DNA from: Candidatus Obscuribacterales bacterium
GTDB taxonomy: Bacteria; Cyanobacteriota; Vampirovibrionia; Obscuribacterales; Obscuribacteraceae
Length of the DNA: 64,000 bases
Assembly: GCA_019747875.1 (NCBI GenBank)
Contig: JAIEQI010000034.1
Coordinates: forward strand, 1 to 64,000
Direction of reading: 5' to 3'
The notes beneath the pieces are model-generated. The model searched no databases and was not told where the DNA came from. It worked only from the letters and a program-made list of their open reading frames with translations. Both the position numbers and the translations under genes were made by a program. Positions 42,865 through 53,103 of this stretch are shown here, one piece after another (positions within the stretch are counted from its first letter, which is position 1; every line of letters begins with the position of its first letter).

Positions 42865-44586
42865 TTATCTATTTGAACTTATCTTCGCAAGCAAGCCATG
42901 AGGGACAAACTGCTTGTTGTCGTCAGGATTTTTTGCTGATGCAAGAGCCGTGCTCGGAAGCACGCCGCTTTCTCTCGGTGCGGCGTGCCAGAGGCGGAAT
43001 CCGTCAACAAGAGGTTGTGCTCCCTGCTGAAGGTTGCGTGCTGATTCGCCAATGACGCGGAAGAAGTTTTGCCTTGAATTGTATTGATAGATGTCTCGAA
43101 GAGGAATTGTCGGTGGAATCATTTGTCTTATTCCAGTTTCTGGATGAATTTCTTGTGCTCGAGTGAATACTCGTCGCGCGGAAATTTCGGGAGCCACGTC
43201 CACCATGTGCATAACTACGGAATATCCATGAGAACGTGCGTTAGACAGTATGCCCGCTAGATCTGGTTTGACAATTCCGGTGACCTGAATGATAAGGTTG
43301 TCTCCGTTGGCAAATGCCCGTTCTTGAACCTTCGCATAAATCGCTCGGGAATCTAAGTGAACTGCCTGGTTGCCGAGCCCTTGTTGGTATCCCGGTATTT
43401 TGGCTTTGATCACATCTGAATCCGGATTCATCGCACCGGTTTCCTTGATTATCTTGTCGGTAATGGATGACTTGCCGGAGCCGCAATTTCCAAGCAAACA
43501 ATGCAGTACTCGTTCTCTTCTTGGAGCTCCCGATCCATATACCTCGTTTGCTATGTTTTCCAAAAATTTTGGATTCGTTTCCCTGAAGTTAGTCTGGGGT
43601 AGCTGATCTTGCTCTGCCTTCCACTTTGAGATTACTGATTGCTCTTCTGCGGAGAACACCCTTTCACCGGGTTTGACGGCAGGCTCTCTAGTGGGCGCCA
43701 TGAACTGCGTAGCTTCCTTGGAGCTGACTTTATCTATGGGAGTATAAGCGGACGCTGGCTCAGTTCTTTGTCTTTGTTCAATGGCGGATCTCAGAGGTTG
43801 TCTCAAGGAAAGAAATCCTGCACCGACTAGAGAGGATGCTATTACAGATCCAGTCGTATCGCGCATTGACGCAAGTCCGTTTCCATGTAGCAGGCTTTCC
43901 GCTTGTGTTCCAAAGACTCCGGATGGCACCCCTGCAAGCGTACCGATTGTGATGTCTGAAGAGAAAACGTTCTTGACCGACCCGGCTTTCATGTGACTCG
44001 CTGCGCTCTTTAGTCCGAGCATGGACGCGGTCATCGTAACGAATGTACCTGCTCCGACAGCAGTGTTAATAGCTTTTCCGTTCAAAAATGATTCAGTTGA
44101 CGCTGTTTGCTGGTAGTCGACTGGATTTAGTAATCCTGAATAGGTGGCGCCGGTTATTCCTGCTGATGATACTTCCAGTTGAGCTATTTGACGGGTTGCC
44201 GTAGGACCTAGGCGACTGCCCGCTTGCAATAGTTGTTGTGTATCTGAGCTTAGCATACGAGGAGCAAGTGAACCTCGTGCCGCGCTGTGAATCGCCAGCA
44301 AGTATGGAAGTGCACCGACAGCGGTGCCGGCTTGTTGGGCAATCCAATTAACAGTTCCGAATTGTTCGGCTTTTGGTTGTTCAATGAATTGCACACTCGG
44401 CAGTGTCGTGCTGCCGAAAAACTGATCAGTCGTCTGAGCCAAAGCATCTATTGGACGCTGAATTAGTGTGTGGGCCAATGAATCTTTTAATGAATTGATT
44501 CCCCATCGCTGCGCGAAGCTTGTAGCGTTCGGATCGAGTAATCCGTTCTCGTGTGAGTTATTTACTTCGCTGCGATTTTGCGTCAT
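42865..44586 (-). CDS. Zeta-toxin-domain protein with long N-terminal region
   Basis: 573 residues. The C-terminal ~220 residues are a zeta-toxin/UDP-N-acetylglucosamine-kinase-like P-loop domain: LLGNCGSGKSSITDKII (Walker A, ~365), MNPDSDVIKAKIPG (substrate Asp), NGDNLIIQVTG and EISARRVFTRA (the RxxxR phosphate-binding helix). The first ~330 residues are Gly/Ala/Ser-rich with hydrophobic stretches (TAVGALPYLLAIHSAARGSL; INTAVGAGTFVTMTASMLGL), resembling a secreted or membrane-inserting carrier more than a known domain. No epsilon-type antitoxin lies next to it. It could be a delivered effector or a house-keeping kinase. Confidence 0.75.
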   Translation of the reverse strand: MTQNRSEVNNSHENGLLDPNATSFAQRWGINSLKDSLAHTLIQRPIDALAQTTDQFFGSTTLPSVQFIEQPKAEQFGTVNWIAQQAGTAVGALPYLLAIHSAARGSLAPRMLSSDTQQLLQAGSRLGPTATRQIAQLEVSSAGITGATYSGLLNPVDYQQTASTESFLNGKAINTAVGAGTFVTMTASMLGLKSAASHMKAGSVKNVFSSDITIGTLAGVPSGVFGTQAESLLHGNGLASMRDTTGSVIASSLVGAGFLSLRQPLRSAIEQRQRTEPASAYTPIDKVSSKEATQFMAPTREPAVKPGERVFSAEEQSVISKWKAEQDQLPQTNFRETNPKFLENIANEVYGSGAPRRERVLHCLLGNCGSGKSSITDKIIKETGAMNPDSDVIKAKIPGYQQGLGNQAVHLDSRAIYAKVQERAFANGDNLIIQVTGIVKPDLAGILSNARSHGYSVVMHMVDVAPEISARRVFTRAQEIHPETGIRQMIPPTIPLRDIYQYNSRQNFFRVIGESARNLQQGAQPLVDGFRLWHAAPRESGVLPSTALASAKNPDDNKQFVPHGLLAKISSNR

Positions 44587-44959
44587 TGTTCAAAGAATGG
44601 GTGGTGATTCTTGGATATTGAATGGGCTCGCGTGACTAAAGCGTGACCGCCGTCGCGTGTGGGGCGGGGCAAGGTATATGAAACACCAGTTCCGAGCATA
44701 GTCATATGTGGATTTGCATACATTCTTTTTGTCGTCGTTGCGCTCAAGAATATTGCTTTACCAGGCTGTCTGTGGAATTGTGTGCTGCGACATCCCGCCT
44801 ACTGTGCATTTGTGCACATTCTTAGTTCGCTCCGATAAATTGTCCGATTGCTGGTCTCATAAGTGACATTGGACGGGTTTATGACGGTTGTATGGAAGAA
44901 AGAAAGTAGGGACCATCATCTAGATGATCCCTACTTCGATGTTAGATTAGTTCGATGAA
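44587..44959. other. Intergenic region between zeta gene and fusA
   Basis: 373 bp with the fusA terminator at 44904-44936 and presumably the promoter of the zeta gene. No gene seen. The elongation factor Tu gene, common after fusA, is absent here. Confidence 0.5.
44904..44936 (-). terminator. fusA terminator hairpin
   Basis: AAGTAGGG and CCCTACTT pair around an inner ATCATC-TA-GATGAT stem, 24 bp past the fusA stop; on the minus strand it is followed by TTCTTTCTTCC. Confidence 0.7.
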
Positions 44960-47071
44960 CTAGCGAGCTACTGTTTTTCTTCCAGCGATCACTTGTTCAG
45001 CAATGTTACCTGGAACTTCTTCGTAATGGTCGAATTCCATTGTGAATGTTCCTTGTCCGCGCGTTCTGTTACGGATGTCGGTTGCATAACCGAACATTTC
45101 GGATAGTGGAACTTGGGCTTTGACTCGTGAGAGTTTGTCCAGAGTATCCATACCTTCAACGCGTCCGCGGCGGCTGGAGATGTCCCCGATAACGTCGCCC
45201 ATGAAGTCTTCCGGTACTTCAACTTCGACCTTCATAACCGGTTCGAGGAGAATCGGTTTGGCCTTCATGAAGCCTTCTTTGAATGCCATTGATCCGGCGA
45301 TGCGGAATGCCATTTCTGAAGAGTCAACTTCGTGGTAGGAGCCGAAGGTGAGGGTGACCTTGAAGTCGATGATTGGATAGCCGGCAAGCACGCCACCATC
45401 GGCAGCTTCCTTGATACCGGCATCGACTGCAGGAATGTATTCTTTTGGAATCACACCGCCAACGATCTTGTTGACGAATTCGTAGCCTTTGCCTGGCTCT
45501 GCCGGTTCCAGTTCGATTACGACGTGACCGTACTGACCTTTACCGCCAGACTGACGAATGAATTTGCCTTCTTGCTTGACTTTGGCTTTGAAGGTTTCGC
45601 GGTACGCAACTTGCGGCTTACCGACGTTAGCTTCTACCTTAAACTCACGAAGCAAGCGGTCGACGATAATTTCCAGGTGAAGTTCGCCCATTCCGGAGAT
45701 AATCGTTTGACCTGTTTCGTGGTCAACGTGCACACGGAAGGTCGGATCTTCTTCAGCCAGACGTCCCAGTGATACACCGAGCTTGTCGCTGTCGGCTTTC
45801 GTTTTCGGTTCGATTGCAACCGAGATAACCGGCTCTGGGAACTTCATTGCTTCCAGAATGATTGGTGAGTTGTCGGCGCAAAGAGTGTCACCGGTGGTGG
45901 TGTCTTTCAATCCGACGGCAGCGCAGATGTCACCACAGGTAGCTTCTTGAATGTCTTTGCGCTGGTCTGCTTGTAGCTGGATCAAACGGCTGATGCGCTC
46001 GCGCTTGCCTTTTACGGAGTTCATTACGTAGGAGCCTGCGGAGAGCTTGCCGCTATACACGCGCAAGAATGTCAGCTTACCGACGAATGGGTCGTTCATA
46101 ACTTTGAAAGCCAGAGCAGCAAATGGTTCGCTCTCATCGCACTTACGGACAGCTTCGGTGCCATCTGGCAAGAAGCCTTTGATAGCTGCTACATCAACTG
46201 GTGAAGGCAGCAAATCAACGATGCTATCCAACAAAGGTTGAACGCCTTTGTTCTTGAACGCCGAACCGCAGAGGATTGGAACGATCTTGTTTTCGCAAAC
46301 AGCTTTACGCAAAGCGGTCTTCTTCTCTTCGAAGGTGATTGGCTGCTCTTCCAGGTATTTGGCCATGAGCTCATCGTCTGTTTCGACGATTGCTTCGGTC
46401 AGTTCATGAGAGTACTTGTCGTAGTATTCCTTCAAATCATCCGGAATCGGAACTTCAATGAGGTTGCGTCCGAGTTTGTCGGTGTCGTCGAAGTGGAATG
46501 CTTTTCCTTGCAGAACGTCGACAAATCCGATGAATCTGTCTTCTGCGCCGATTGGCAATTGGATTGGTTGACCATTGGTCCAAGCAGCGTGCTGACCCGG
46601 AAGCATGGTCTTGATTTGGTTGACTACGCGGAAGTAGTCAGCACCGGAACGGTCCATCTTGTTAACGAAGACCATACGCGGAACTTCGTAACGGTTGGCT
46701 TGCTTCCAAACTGTGTTCGTTTGTGGTTGTACGCCGGCAACTGCGCAAAGTACGATGACAACGCCATCAAGTACACGCATCGAACGCTCTACTTCAACCG
46801 TGAAGTCTACGTGCCCGGGTGTGTCGATCAGGTTGATGCGCTTGTCCTTCCAGTAGCTGGTGATAGCGGCGGCGGTGATTGTGATACCGCGCTCTTTTTC
46901 TTGCTCCATCCAGTCGGTGACAGTGGTGCCATCGTGCACTTCCCCGATGCGGTGGATAAGACCGGAGTAGAACAGGATTCTCTCCGTGGTTGTGGTTTTG
47001 CCAGCGTCGATGTGCGCTGCAATCCCCATGTTTCTCAGATCTTTGAGTGCATAATGTGTAGGAGTAGTCAC
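44960..47071 (-). CDS. fusA: Elongation factor G
   Basis: 703 residues, normal for EF-G, the GTPase that drives translocation on the ribosome. G motifs [19 protein letters not shown] (G1), RGITITAAA (G2), DTPGHVDF (G3), NKMDRSGAD (G4) and GSAFKNKG (G5); domain IV loop [14 protein letters not shown]; domain V ends [13 protein letters not shown]. Bacterial-type, single-domain order, with no sign of the EF-G2 divergence. It follows rpsG after 494 bp and has its own terminator. Confidence 0.98.
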   Translation of the reverse strand: MTTPTHYALKDLRNMGIAAHIDAGKTTTTERILFYSGLIHRIGEVHDGTTVTDWMEQEKERGITITAAAITSYWKDKRINLIDTPGHVDFTVEVERSMRVLDGVVIVLCAVAGVQPQTNTVWKQANRYEVPRMVFVNKMDRSGADYFRVVNQIKTMLPGQHAAWTNGQPIQLPIGAEDRFIGFVDVLQGKAFHFDDTDKLGRNLIEVPIPDDLKEYYDKYSHELTEAIVETDDELMAKYLEEQPITFEEKKTALRKAVCENKIVPILCGSAFKNKGVQPLLDSIVDLLPSPVDVAAIKGFLPDGTEAVRKCDESEPFAALAFKVMNDPFVGKLTFLRVYSGKLSAGSYVMNSVKGKRERISRLIQLQADQRKDIQEATCGDICAAVGLKDTTTGDTLCADNSPIILEAMKFPEPVISVAIEPKTKADSDKLGVSLGRLAEEDPTFRVHVDHETGQTIISGMGELHLEIIVDRLLREFKVEANVGKPQVAYRETFKAKVKQEGKFIRQSGGKGQYGHVVIELEPAEPGKGYEFVNKIVGGVIPKEYIPAVDAGIKEAADGGVLAGYPIIDFKVTLTFGSYHEVDSSEMAFRIAGSMAFKEGFMKAKPILLEPVMKVEVEVPEDFMGDVIGDISSRRGRVEGMDTLDKLSRVKAQVPLSEMFGYATDIRNRTRGQGTFTMEFDHYEEVPGNIAEQVIAGRKTVAR

Positions 47072-47496
47072 CGTTGCATTTCCTTTTCGGTAGATTTGCT
47101 ATTACGCGGGAGATCCCGACTTTCGAGCCGCAATATCTGGCGATTCGATGGATGCCTAACCAGTTGACTTAACGGCAGGCAGGTCTTCGTGGAGCAGAGA
47201 TCTGCATCTACAAATGGCCATTTCTTATTAGACCTGAATCCCTTGGCTACAGGCGTAAAGTTCGCTATGTCTTAATTTTGCTCGCAAACTTATGTAGCAT
47301 GGACTCAACAAAGAAAGGCAAATCAGGACAACTAGTGTCAATTGCTAAGAACAGATGGCGTCGCTTGCGTTCGGCTAAATAACTGGACCAACTACCCCAT
47401 TTGAAGTTTGCGCACAGCAGAGCAAGTGAGACAGCGAACTTCCGGAGCGTTTTGGACCAATACGGAGACAGCCGGCGAAACTTCAGGAGCGGATTG
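47072..47496. other. Gap between rpsG terminator and fusA
   Basis: Contains the fusA promoter region. On the plus strand 47299-47382 encodes a 27-residue basic peptide (MDSTKKGKSGQLVSIAKNRW then RRLRSAK), but it has no ribosome-binding site, so I do not call it a gene. Nothing else seen. Confidence 0.4.
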
Positions 47497-47530
47497 AAAT
47501 AAAAAAACAGGAACGCTTTTGGCGTCCCTG
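47497..47530 (-). terminator. rpsG terminator
   Basis: On the minus strand: CAGGGACGCC-AAAA-GCGTTCCTG followed by TTTTTTTATT, a classical intrinsic terminator 36 bp past the rpsG stop. It separates the rpsL-rpsG transcript from fusA. Confidence 0.85.
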
Positions 47531-47565
47531 CTCACAACCCATTTGATTGTCCGTCGCGCTATTGC

Positions 47566-48036
47566 TTAATAGCGGTAGTGGGCAAATGCTTTGTTTGCTT
47601 CAGCCATTTTGTGCGTTTCATCGCGTTTCTTGACTGATGCACCGGTGCCATTGGAGGCATCGATAAGTTCTGCAGACAAACGCTCAGCAAATGATCTGCC
47701 GGCGCGCTTGCGGCTGTTGTTGATAATCCATTGCGTTGCAAGGGCAGTACCGCGATGCTGTTTTACTTCGACCGGTACCTGGTAGGTTGAACCACCAACA
47801 CGGCGAGCTTTGACTTCGACAAGCGGCGTCACGTTTTTGACGGCTTTGTTGAAAAGCTCGATCGGCTCTTGCTTGCTACGCTCTTTAACGAGTGCAAGTG
47901 CATCGTAGAAAGTGCGCTGAGCTGTGCTCTTCTTTCCGCGTTCCATCATTTTGTGGACGAAGCGCGAAACTAGCTGGCTGTTGTGGACTGCATCAGCTGG
48001 GGGAATACGTTTTTCTGCTTGAACTCTTCTTGACAT
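47566..48036 (-). CDS. rpsG: 30S ribosomal protein S7
   Basis: 156 residues, standard length. S7 nucleates assembly of the 30S head and touches the E-site tRNA. Signatures: [70 protein letters not shown] and the C-terminal [20 protein letters not shown]. Lies 14 bp after rpsL in the same operon. Confidence 0.98.
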   Translation of the reverse strand: MSRRVQAEKRIPPADAVHNSQLVSRFVHKMMERGKKSTAQRTFYDALALVKERSKQEPIELFNKAVKNVTPLVEVKARRVGGSTYQVPVEVKQHRGTALATQWIINNSRKRAGRSFAERLSAELIDASNGTGASVKKRDETHKMAEANKAFAHYRY

Positions 48037-48050
48037 AAAAAACCTATCTA

Positions 48051-48467
48051 CTATTTCTTCTTAGCGGGAGCGGCGCCTTTGGCACCGGCAGCACCCGGTT
48101 TCGGACGCTTAGCACCATATTTGGAGCGACCTTGCATTCTATCCTTCACACCAGCTGTGTCGAGAGCACCGCGCACGATGTGGTAACGGACTCCCGGTAG
48201 GTCTTTGACCCGGCCGCCGCGTACAAGAACCACGGAGTGCTCTTGCAAGTTGTGACCAATACCTGGGATGTAGGCAGTAATTTCAATGCCGTTAGTCAAT
48301 CTGACACGGGCAATTTTTCTCAATGCCGAATTCGGCTTTTTCGGGGTAGTTGTCTTCACCTGAGTGCATACACCGCGACGTTGCGGGCATGATTTGAGCG
48401 CGGGCGACTTTGTCTTTACTGTCGCGAGGCGTCTTTCAGAGCGAATCAACTGATTTATGGTAGGCAC
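48051..48467 (-). CDS. rpsL: 30S ribosomal protein S12
   Basis: 138 residues; S12 monitors codon-anticodon fit. Conserved loops [12 protein letters not shown] (K43/K44, the streptomycin-site lysines, unmutated) and [13 protein letters not shown] (K in the second resistance loop, also wild type). The C-terminal tail (~15 residues, [14 protein letters not shown]) is longer and more Lys/Ala-rich than in E. coli. First gene of the rpsL-rpsG operon. Confidence 0.98.
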   Translation of the reverse strand: MPTINQLIRSERRLATVKTKSPALKSCPQRRGVCTQVKTTTPKKPNSALRKIARVRLTNGIEITAYIPGIGHNLQEHSVVLVRGGRVKDLPGVRYHIVRGALDTAGVKDRMQGRSKYGAKRPKPGAAGAKGAAPAKKK

Positions 48468-48631
48468 AAACCAGTCTCCTGACTGAGGGGGACCAAATCA
48501 AAACGATTTTGAATCATACCGACAAAACAAGCCAGGTGTCAACTTTTCTGCCGTTTGTAACAGGATCTTCCGAATATCTTTAGACTTTGGGATAAGAAGC
48601 AATTAAGAAGAACTGCCGAGATGAACAATTT

Positions 48632-49684
48632 CTACTCCTTGAAAATGGTCCGATCAGCAGCAAGCGGAAAATTGATTACAGGATTTAGATGCGGAATCGC
48701 GCTTCGCTTCGATTGACGTGATCGCTGCCAATGCTCTCTGAGAAGCACAAATGCTTCACCGCTGCGCTCAAATCCGAAGGCAGGCATTAACTCATGCATC
48801 TCGCCTTGAAAGTCGTAAACCTTTGCCCAGATAGGAGCTTTTGGCATATCGGCAAGCAGTTTGGTCATGGTGAAACGCATCAGCTCCTCGGCCATATGCT
48901 TCCAACCAGGATGGACTGCAAACTCAAGCTTGTACCCAAATTCGGGATCGGCAGTCACCCGAGTGGAAGCCGTGAAGGTCATGCGCTCAGTGTCTTCGCA
49001 GACCCAATACCAAACTCTGGTACGCATCAGCTTATGCTTCGACTTCTCCACCGAAGTGAATGGCGCCAGTTCTTTGATCTCGAAATCATCGGGAGATAGT
49101 AAAAGGACCTGGCGCAAAGCCGGTGGCAGCACCTCGGAATAAAGTTGATAGACTGCTTGCTTGTTATGAGGAAGGGCGACTCGAAAGCCTTCGGTGAGCT
49201 TTTCATGCTCATGCTGGTATTGCGGGTTATATCGATAAAACGTAATCCGCGAGCTGCGGCAGAACCCGCAATTGGCAAATAAAGTCAGTGCCGCATCGTT
49301 ATTAGCTGGGACCTCTGCCAGAAAATGCATGACGCCCTGGCTTCCAAACTGGGCAAAAACGTAACGCAGCAATTCTTGCGCTATACCTCGACCTCGATGC
49401 TCCGGATGTACGACAAGTTTGTCGACTTGCCAGCTGCCACGCGACTTGCTTGTGTGATGCAGTGAAATGACGCCGAGAACGCGTCCATCCTCGCGAGCTA
49501 CATACATTGACGGCGCCATGTGCAGTTGGCATGGAACCCAATGCTGCCAAAACGCTAAACTCCGCAAGACAAGCTCACCTTCGTTGATAGCTTCGCTCTC
49601 TTGGACGACGACCTCTTCCTGCAATCTCAGAAGCGCGGCCGCCTGCTTGAATTCATTAGTCAGTAGCGGACCGATTTTTATCAT
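48632..49684 (-). CDS. GNAT acetyltransferase with two GNAT-like halves
   Basis: 350 residues. The N-terminal half (~1-170) is a clear GNAT fold with acetyl-CoA loop VDKLVVHPEHRGRGIAQELL and end motif NNDAALTLFANCGF. The C-terminal half has a second, weaker GNAT pattern (KLEFAVHPGWKHMAEELMRF, then ELMPAFGFERSGEAFVLLRE). Tandem GNAT enzymes acetylate amines, antibiotics or peptides; the target is unknown. Transcribed alone between the ribosomal operon and smpB. Confidence 0.85.
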   Translation of the reverse strand: MIKIGPLLTNEFKQAAALLRLQEEVVVQESEAINEGELVLRSLAFWQHWVPCQLHMAPSMYVAREDGRVLGVISLHHTSKSRGSWQVDKLVVHPEHRGRGIAQELLRYVFAQFGSQGVMHFLAEVPANNDAALTLFANCGFCRSSRITFYRYNPQYQHEHEKLTEGFRVALPHNKQAVYQLYSEVLPPALRQVLLLSPDDFEIKELAPFTSVEKSKHKLMRTRVWYWVCEDTERMTFTASTRVTADPEFGYKLEFAVHPGWKHMAEELMRFTMTKLLADMPKAPIWAKVYDFQGEMHELMPAFGFERSGEAFVLLREHWQRSRQSKRSAIPHLNPVINFPLAADRTIFKE

Positions 49685-49892
49685 AAAACCTGGTTGGTGT
49701 TAGGGTAGAGGCAGATTAGCAGCCTACGAGAATCATTTTAATATTGTAACACCGTCCGTTTACTGAGGCTGAGACCCCAAGAGGAGACGAGCGCTCGAAT
49801 CAGGCGTTTAGGATATACAATGTAAACGCTCATCGCTTCGCGGGGCTTCTCCTTCACTTCCGATTTTACGCCTGCTTTGCAGGTGCTCCTAC

Positions 49893-50414
49893 ATGGCAAG
49901 CAAAGTCAATTCAAATAGCAAGAAAGCATCGCCGGCCGCTAAGACCGACGATAAACCCGTTTACAAAACCATTTCAGATAATCGCAAAGCAAGACACGAT
50001 TTCGAAATTCTCGATAAGTTTGAATGTGGCATTGAGTTGACAGGTACTGAAGTGAAGTCTTTGCGTCTTGGCCGTGTGACCCTTCAAGATAGTTTTGCTC
50101 GTATCGAAGCAGGTGAATTATGGCTTTACAACTGCAATATCGCTGTATATGAATACGGCAATCGCTTTAATCACGAGCCAACGCGGAAACGAAGGCTGCT
50201 GATGCATGCAAGGGAAATCTTCAAACTGAATCAGCGCATCAAGGAAAAGGGTCTTACGCTTGTACCCTTGAAGTTATATTTCAAAAGAAATTGGGTGAAG
50301 GTTGAGCTTGCAACCGCAAAAGGGAAACAGCTTTACGATAAACGAGAAAGCATTGGCAAACGTGATTCCAAACGCCAGCTCGATCGTCTGGCTAAACAAG
50401 CCCGCCGCGACTAG
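49893..50414 (+). CDS. smpB: SsrA-binding protein SmpB
   Basis: 173 residues. SmpB binds tmRNA and takes it to stalled ribosomes. Motifs NRKARHDFEILDKFECGIEL, GTEVKSLRLGRVTLQDSFAR and GNRFNHEPTRKRRLLMH, with KGLTLVPLKLYFKRNWVKVE and the basic C-terminal tail KRDSKRQLDRLAKQARRD. A Lys/Ser-rich N-terminal extension of ~20 residues is longer than usual. The ssrA gene itself is not nearby. Confidence 0.97.
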   Translation: MASKVNSNSKKASPAAKTDDKPVYKTISDNRKARHDFEILDKFECGIELTGTEVKSLRLGRVTLQDSFARIEAGELWLYNCNIAVYEYGNRFNHEPTRKRRLLMHAREIFKLNQRIKEKGLTLVPLKLYFKRNWVKVELATAKGKQLYDKRESIGKRDSKRQLDRLAKQARRD

Positions 50415-50474
50415 TCGTGCGATTCGAGACCGTCTAGAAAAGCTTTAGGTAAAATACAGCTGCAGCTCCTCACC

Positions 50475-50495
50475 TGGCGATGCAAAAGATCGCCA
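50475..50495 (+). terminator. Hairpin after smpB
   Basis: TGGCGAT-GCAAAAG-ATCGCCA, a perfect 7-bp stem 60 bp past the smpB stop. No T-run follows, so terminator function is uncertain. Confidence 0.45.
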
Positions 50496-50565
50496 ATTCG
50501 GTTAAAGTACACTTGCAGCGAAAAAAGCTGAAGAGTATATCCATCCTATCTCTGTGGGCGCATTC

Positions 50566-53103
50566 ATGAAGAGAAGAAATGGCATCTGGTCTCTTTTGAC
50601 ACGTTCCATTCTGATTGCCGCTACGTTGCTTTTAACAGCCAGCGTGATTCCTGCATTCGCTGATTCGCCAATTGCTGTGTTGTGCAGCGAGAGGAACAAA
50701 GCTGCTTATTCTGAACAACACATTGGTGAGTTTGATGAGGATTGGGGAAGCTTCAAGAAGACTTTTGAGACCGCCAATGTTCGCTATGATCAGCTGAAAG
50801 ATGCAGACTTAAGTTCCTCGGCACTCGAGAAAATCAAGCAATACAAGATTATCGTCGTACCGATGCTTGTCGATCTCTCGGCTGAGGTGGTCTCTACCTT
50901 GAAGGAGTTTGTCAAAGCTGGTGGCAAATTACTATTGTGCGATGGTTGCGGTACGCCCAGTCAGAATGCACAAGAGTTAATCGCTGTGGCCGGTGCTCAA
51001 GAAGCTGGGCATGCCACTTCACAGGCAAGCAGCAAACTTGTATGGCCGCGCTCCCCTTTTCCACTTGAACAAGAGTTCGCTGTTGGCACGATGATAGCTA
51101 AGCTTAACCCGCTTGCCAGCTCAGATTCAATTGCGAAGTGGACAGACCTTAACGGCAGCGAATCAGGCACAGCCATTGCATCCCACCAGGGAAATACATT
51201 CATTGGCTGGGCTCCAGGATTGCAAGGAGATTTGACTAGCAACGCGCAGATCATTTCCCTTCTGCTTGAGGAAAGTTCTCCTGGCATTACGCAGCAAGCA
51301 GCCGTTCAAATTAGCTTCGCTGAATATCAAACGATCAAGCAGGAGCTCGATTATTTAGTAAAGAGAACCGATGAAGTTATTAAAACTGCTAAGCAAGCTG
51401 ATATTGCGGTGCCGTTTGCCTCGATTCAAGAAAACTATGATTCGGCACTGCAGCATGCAAAAAAGTTTGATGCTGCATATCAGGAACGCCACTTCTTAGA
51501 AGCCGATCAAGAGATTCAAAAAGCTAGGCTTGAGCTTTCGCTGGCGTTCGCAAAAGCGATGCCGGTACGTCCTGTGGAGCAGCGCGCAGTTTGGCTTGAT
51601 CGTGGCACCATCATCGCAAACAAAACTCCTCAAGGATTGAAAGAGCTTTTCGATAAGATGAAGGCTTCCGGTATTAATACTGTATATTTTGAAACTAACA
51701 ATGCCGGTTTCACGATGTATCCATCCAGGCTTGCCGCACAGAATCCACAGTTGGAAGGATTTGACGCGATGCGTTGTGCTCTGGATGAAGCTCATAAACA
51801 CGGCATGGAGTTTCATGCATGGATTTGGGTTTTCAACGTTGGTAATGAAAGACACAATCCAATCATAGGCAAAGAAAAAGATTTTCCGGGTCCGATTTTG
51901 TCGAACACAAGATTTAGCTGGGCACTGGCCGGAAGAACCGGTTCTTTTCTCGCACACAATCAACATGAGTACTGGCTGGATCCGGCACAACCTGACACGA
52001 AACAATACGTACTTGATTTAGCAACTGAAATCGCTACGAACTACCAAATCGACGGATTTCAATACGACTACATTCGCTATCCGTTCAATATGACGCCGAA
52101 CGAAATGGGCTGGGATTGGTCCGGAAGGCTGCGCTTCGAGCGTGAGACTGGGCTGTCTTTGGACAATCTCGATAACGATTCAAGACAGGTTTGGCAAGCC
52201 TGGCGGATAGCACAAATCAACAGCATCGTTCACGAGACTTCAATCAAGCTAAGGCAGCTGCGACCCGGATTGCGTATTTCGGCAGCAGTTTATGGTTTCC
52301 CACGCCGATTGCGCTGTGCCAATATTCAACAAGATTGGGAAACATGGGTTCAAGAAGGTTGGCTTGATACTGTTAATCCGATGACGTATAAGGACACCAC
52401 GAAAGATTTTCAAACTCTCGCCGGTTATTGCCGCGAGTATTCTGAGGATAAAGCGCTCGTGTTCCCCGGCATTTCGATACGCCAACTCGACACAGCCGGT
52501 TTTGTCGAGCAATTGGACACGGCACGAGCAATCGGATCTCTGGGCAGCACGCTTTTTGCAGTTGCACAGTTGGACGACAAAAAACTGAATCTGCTTAAAG
52601 TGGGTCCCTATCGCAGGCAGGCCCTGATGACACCGCAATCGGATCCGATAAAAGCATGCACGCTTTTGGTGGATGATTTTGTGGCAACGGTAAATCGCTA
52701 CATGCATGATCCGAGTAAGCGCGTGATTTCTGATACCGCTAGCACAAATGAGGTTGTTCGCGAAATAGACAGCCTGCAAAAGCAAGCTCACGCATTGAGC
52801 TCTGCAGCCGGAAAAGGCGATATCGATAAAGTAAAAGCACAAGCGGTGCAAGTGCATAATCTAGCAAAGGACTGGCTGCGAATTGATGCTTTCGCGCAAC
52901 GTGGCTTTCGAGCTCAATACATTATCAGTTACCTCTCGCAGATTGAGTCGATCCTTACCTATGCCAGTCATAAGGCTGTAAGCCAGGAGAAGGCGGTGGC
53001 TGAGCAACGCGCAAAAGAGCAGCCCAACGCCACTCTTTCTGTTAACGCAAGCCTCGATTCCAGTACCAGTTCAGGAGAAACGGAAGCGAAGCGGATGCAG
53101 TAA
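50566..53103 (+). CDS. Exported GHL10-type glycosyl hydrolase-like protein
   Basis: About 845 residues from the ATG at 50566 (a GTG at 50554 is the alternative). Signal peptide (SLLTRSILIAATLLLTASVI then PAFA). Residues ~35-225 resemble a class I glutamine-amidotransferase-like/DUF4350 domain (IIVVPMLVDLSAEVVSTLKE; AGGKLLLCDG). A helical spacer is followed by a TIM-barrel of the GHL10/DUF187 type (~330-660): RAVWLDRGTIIANKTPQGLK, FHAWIWVFNVGN, WLDPAQPDTKQYVLDLATEI, DGFQYDYIRYPFN. A coiled C-terminal segment ends it. Probably trims a cell-wall or extracellular glycan. Confidence 0.82.
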   Translation: MKRRNGIWSLLTRSILIAATLLLTASVIPAFADSPIAVLCSERNKAAYSEQHIGEFDEDWGSFKKTFETANVRYDQLKDADLSSSALEKIKQYKIIVVPMLVDLSAEVVSTLKEFVKAGGKLLLCDGCGTPSQNAQELIAVAGAQEAGHATSQASSKLVWPRSPFPLEQEFAVGTMIAKLNPLASSDSIAKWTDLNGSESGTAIASHQGNTFIGWAPGLQGDLTSNAQIISLLLEESSPGITQQAAVQISFAEYQTIKQELDYLVKRTDEVIKTAKQADIAVPFASIQENYDSALQHAKKFDAAYQERHFLEADQEIQKARLELSLAFAKAMPVRPVEQRAVWLDRGTIIANKTPQGLKELFDKMKASGINTVYFETNNAGFTMYPSRLAAQNPQLEGFDAMRCALDEAHKHGMEFHAWIWVFNVGNERHNPIIGKEKDFPGPILSNTRFSWALAGRTGSFLAHNQHEYWLDPAQPDTKQYVLDLATEIATNYQIDGFQYDYIRYPFNMTPNEMGWDWSGRLRFERETGLSLDNLDNDSRQVWQAWRIAQINSIVHETSIKLRQLRPGLRISAAVYGFPRRLRCANIQQDWETWVQEGWLDTVNPMTYKDTTKDFQTLAGYCREYSEDKALVFPGISIRQLDTAGFVEQLDTARAIGSLGSTLFAVAQLDDKKLNLLKVGPYRRQALMTPQSDPIKACTLLVDDFVATVNRYMHDPSKRVISDTASTNEVVREIDSLQKQAHALSSAAGKGDIDKVKAQAVQVHNLAKDWLRIDAFAQRGFRAQYIISYLSQIESILTYASHKAVSQEKAVAEQRAKEQPNATLSVNASLDSSTSSGETEAKRMQ

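Noticed and set aside
46238..47167. 309-codon open frame on the plus strand, opposite fusA
   Set aside because: It is antisense to the highly conserved fusA, has no recognisable motif and is explained by the strong codon bias of that gene.
47299..47382. 27-residue basic peptide frame between rpsG and fusA
   Set aside because: Composition is suggestive, but it has no Shine-Dalgarno and no context; more likely chance.
52249..52857. 202-codon frame antisense to the GHL10 gene
   Set aside because: Cys/His-rich composition typical of antisense translation, no homology recognised.
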